64,000 bases of DNA from Tanytarsus gracilentus (taxonomy: Eukaryota; Arthropoda; Insecta; Diptera; Chironomidae): positions 372,001 to 436,000 of the forward strand of contig JAXRKN010000026.1 of assembly GCA_038502055.1 (NCBI GenBank), read 5' to 3'. Numbering within the stretch: the stretch's first letter is position 1; each line of letters starts with the position of its first letter. The notes under the pieces were generated by a model that worked only from the letters and a program-made list of their open reading frames with translations, did not search any database and had not been told where the DNA came from. The position numbers were made by a program, and so were the translations under genes. This document shows positions 61,423-64,000 of the stretch, one piece after another.

Positions 61423-64000
61423 AAAGTAAAGAAGTGATTTTTTCCAAAAATTCTAGTGAAGGTGAAATATTTTTTATTGACCGACTGTAAACACGTGGAA
61501 AATAAAATTAAAAATTAAAAGTTAAAAATTTATGTTTTAAATTTTTTTATATAGGTTTACAAAAGAAAATGTCAAAGAAAACCATAAAAATTGCCTTAAA
61601 TGTTTCAATTAGTTTTGACCTCCCTCTACTAAAATCATTAGTGTCATTGTGTAGGATATTAATCTTTCAATAAATCTGCTTGCACTCGTTATAGGACATA
61701 AAAATTAATTTATACATTTTACCACATTAACTTCCCGCTGTGCTGATATAGCTTTAGGCATTTTTCAAAAGTGCGAGATCTGAATGTTAATTTAATTTTA
61801 AAAAATAAAAATTCTAAAATTTGTTAAAAATATTTCAAACTTTTCATAAAATGCAAATATAAAATTTTTAAATTCTTATTCTCAGATAATTTCATCAAAA
61901 TCAAATTCACATTTGAAGAAAGATTAAAAAGGAAAAAGTCCGGGGCTCGTAAAATATCAACAGATGGTCATTTCATAATGCTTACTTGCCTCCTTTGCCA
62001 AAAAGGATACTCGAAAAATACATAAATGTGCGTATATGGAACTCATAGTGTGAGAACTACCGACACTCATTATAGTCCACACACTAAAAATACATTTTTC
62101 TCTCCCTCGTTCGTCCTGAAAAAAAAATCCTAATGTTTGTTGTGAGCGAAACCAGAAATTATGTAATTAAGATTTTTCCGAATGGGAATTCTCTGGCTAT
62201 TTGATTTTAGATGGATGTATTATGATAATTAAAATCAATAGACATTTCCGTATTTGCTAATCACAGCAGCGAAAAATTTCCACTTCGTCAATTTTTATTT
62301 AAGCCTTTTCACTTGATGCGCGGATGACGGGAATGAATGCAATCGAATCTATTTGATTTGGATTTCATGTGAGCGCAAGGGATGGAGAGTTTTGAAAATA
62401 TTAAAGTGATAATTAATATGGAAAAAAAAATTTAACGTATTTTTAAAATTTAAATTCTACTGTTTTCTAAAATACTTCATAAAATTAATATTTTAACGTA
62501 TTTTAAAAAGTCAAATTCATTAATTTTAAAAATTGCAAAGGAATTTAAAAATTACAACCCTTGCATGAAATCGCGATGCGCCACACACAAAAAGTGCATA
62601 CAGAAGCAAATAAGTGAATTCTCGCCGATTGTTATCAATTCGAGTTTTAGTTTTGATATTTGCCGTTGCAATTGGAGCCAGTCGCTGGTGCGTCTCTATA
62701 ACAAGTCTCAACTGTTTGCACAATAACTGATAAATTTTTCGCGAATCGGAGAGAAATTCAATTGTACTTAATTGAGTGCAATTCTCAGTCGTCATGCGAA
62801 ACGGCTGCGAAAATATCAATAAATTTTTCAATTGACTCTGCGGCGTGCATCGAGAACAAATCAAAATATTTCACAAAAAAAAGTTGATTAAACAAAAATA
62901 AAGTCAAAAGTAGGTTAAAACGTCTCAAATAACAGACGTGAAAGATCATTCAGGATCAAGAGAGGGACTCGCAGCTTCCTTCCTATATTTTTGACATAAA
63001 TTCCTGACTTTTTACTATATTACCGCATTATTTTTGCACAAAACTCCGAGAGGAGAAAATATTTTAAATAAATATGACATTTCATCTACAATTGAGAAAT
63101 GAAAATGTTGTCAAGATTGCCTTCGCACAAAATTGTCAGTGGAGAGAATTGAAAGTGTCAATCAAAAATTTCTTTCTTTTCGAGCACACACACATGCGGA
63201 GGAATTGAAGTGGATCGATAATAAATTTCTTAAGGAAACTTTAACGGAAATTTACTTTTATGGAAACTCGTTTTGCAGGATTTGCTGTTTGCTCATAGAG
63301 ACAACGGCGATTCTCTAATGGGCCCGATGGACATTGAATAAAAAAAATATAAAACTCATAATGCGCTTTTAAATGTGAAATTTATTCAAATGGTTTACCT
63401 TTTATTTTTTTTTCGGAGGAACTGAATGTCAGAGGTCAGTACTGGACATTTTTTCAAAGCCATTAAACTTCTTCCGATTTTTTCAACAACAACAAAAAAA
63501 GGGTTCATCAAACTTTTATACTGCTGAGAATTTTATTTCCAAAAATTTCCATTTCAAATTCAATTTTCTTGAAATGCTAAAAAATTCCTGTGGGGTGCCA
63601 AAATGATATCGCATAAAAAAGAAGAAGAAGTAAATTTATGCAGCGAACATGGTATGAATTTCAAATGTGTTACATGCGACACTTTTTGCATGATGTGATA
63701 CAAGAAATGGCACTCAAAAAGTTTCCTTCTGTGCACTCGAATGTGTCGAAGAGTGAAATTTGCATTCAATAATTTTCGCATAAAAAAACGCCAACAGATT
63801 GCAGCGGCATTCAAAAAATAATTTAAAGAAATTGCTTTATGATAAAATACGCACACACACGGAAGTCATTCTTCCCACAATCGATCAAGTCGATGCTGGT
63901 TCTTGCCTAAATTTCACCCTCAAAAAAAAATATTTCCGCAATTCGATTCGAATCGAAGATCTTTTGTTTAGAAAAGGACATCGACAATATTACAGTTACC
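61423..64000. other. Gene-free right end of the window
   Basis: AT-rich sequence. A poly(A)-like AATAAA near 61500 probably ends the protease transcript. A GC-richer patch at about 62560-62830 contains a 112-residue minus-strand frame with no recognisable features; it could be a non-coding or 5' exon of a gene outside the window. No other support for a gene. Confidence 0.45.

Noticed and set aside
62526..62864. 112-residue open frame on the minus strand
   Set aside because: No signal peptide, domain or motif, no splice context or codon pattern that supports coding. Perhaps part of a non-coding exon.
1..64000. Bacterial-type systems, CRISPR arrays, viral insertions or complete transposase genes
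   Set aside because: None seen. All repeats found lack evenly spaced short direct repeats of the CRISPR type, and no reverse transcriptase, integrase or transposase motif was recognised.

Overview
This window is eukaryotic. It is AT-rich and carries compact protein-coding genes with short GT-AG introns, long AT-rich intergenic stretches, and proteins that match insect families (Usp32, Rab8, CaMKK, ihog/boi, DAAM, an insect-type chymotrypsin-like protease). The ihog/boi gene and the fly-like Rab8 C-terminus point to Diptera. The high AT content and tight gene packing suggest a nematoceran midge, but that last step is inference. I see no bacterial, organellar or viral genes.

I built the gene models by hand from reading frames, splice sites and phase matching. 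From left to right: a TTC39/IML2 TPR protein (+, 372-2371); Usp32 (-, 2852-9232), nine exons with the catalytic residues intact and lipid-anchor motifs at both ends; Rab8 (+, 9659-11461), head-to-head with Usp32; CaMKK (-, 13420-15615), with unusual kinase motifs; a largely empty 15.7-26.3 kb stretch holding a ~550-base near-perfect palindrome (16962-17509) and a likely non-coding first exon; an ihog/boi Hedgehog co-receptor (+, 26322-30035); an unrecognised cysteine-poor secreted protein (-, 31118-33626) with nested inverted repeats in its intron; the formin DAAM (+, 37297-47835), with a tandem-repeat element in one intron; an arrestin-domain protein (+, 48239-49609); a small multi-span membrane protein (-, 49999-50784); an ARB2A/FAM172-type protein (+, 51128-52030); an FHA-like protein with TQPF motifs (+, 52216-53617); a gene-free ~6.9 kb; a chymotrypsin-like serine protease (+, 60471-61422); and a gene-free tail.

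These are independent housekeeping, signalling and cytoskeletal genes rather than a pathway cluster. Several could share cell biology (Usp32 and Rab8 in membrane traffic, CaMKK and DAAM in signalling), but nothing in the layout shows co-operation apart from the shared Usp32/Rab8 promoter region.

The most unusual observation is in Rab8. The invariant switch-II-adjacent YYRGAMG motif can only be restored by splicing in two consecutive exons of three bases each (GAG at 10861-10863 and GAG at 10947-10949). Other points worth checking are the long palindrome, the CaMKK with HGD/DLG motifs, the FHA/TQPF protein without BRCT repeats, the intronic repeat elements, and a possible 99-residue N-terminal extension of DAAM.
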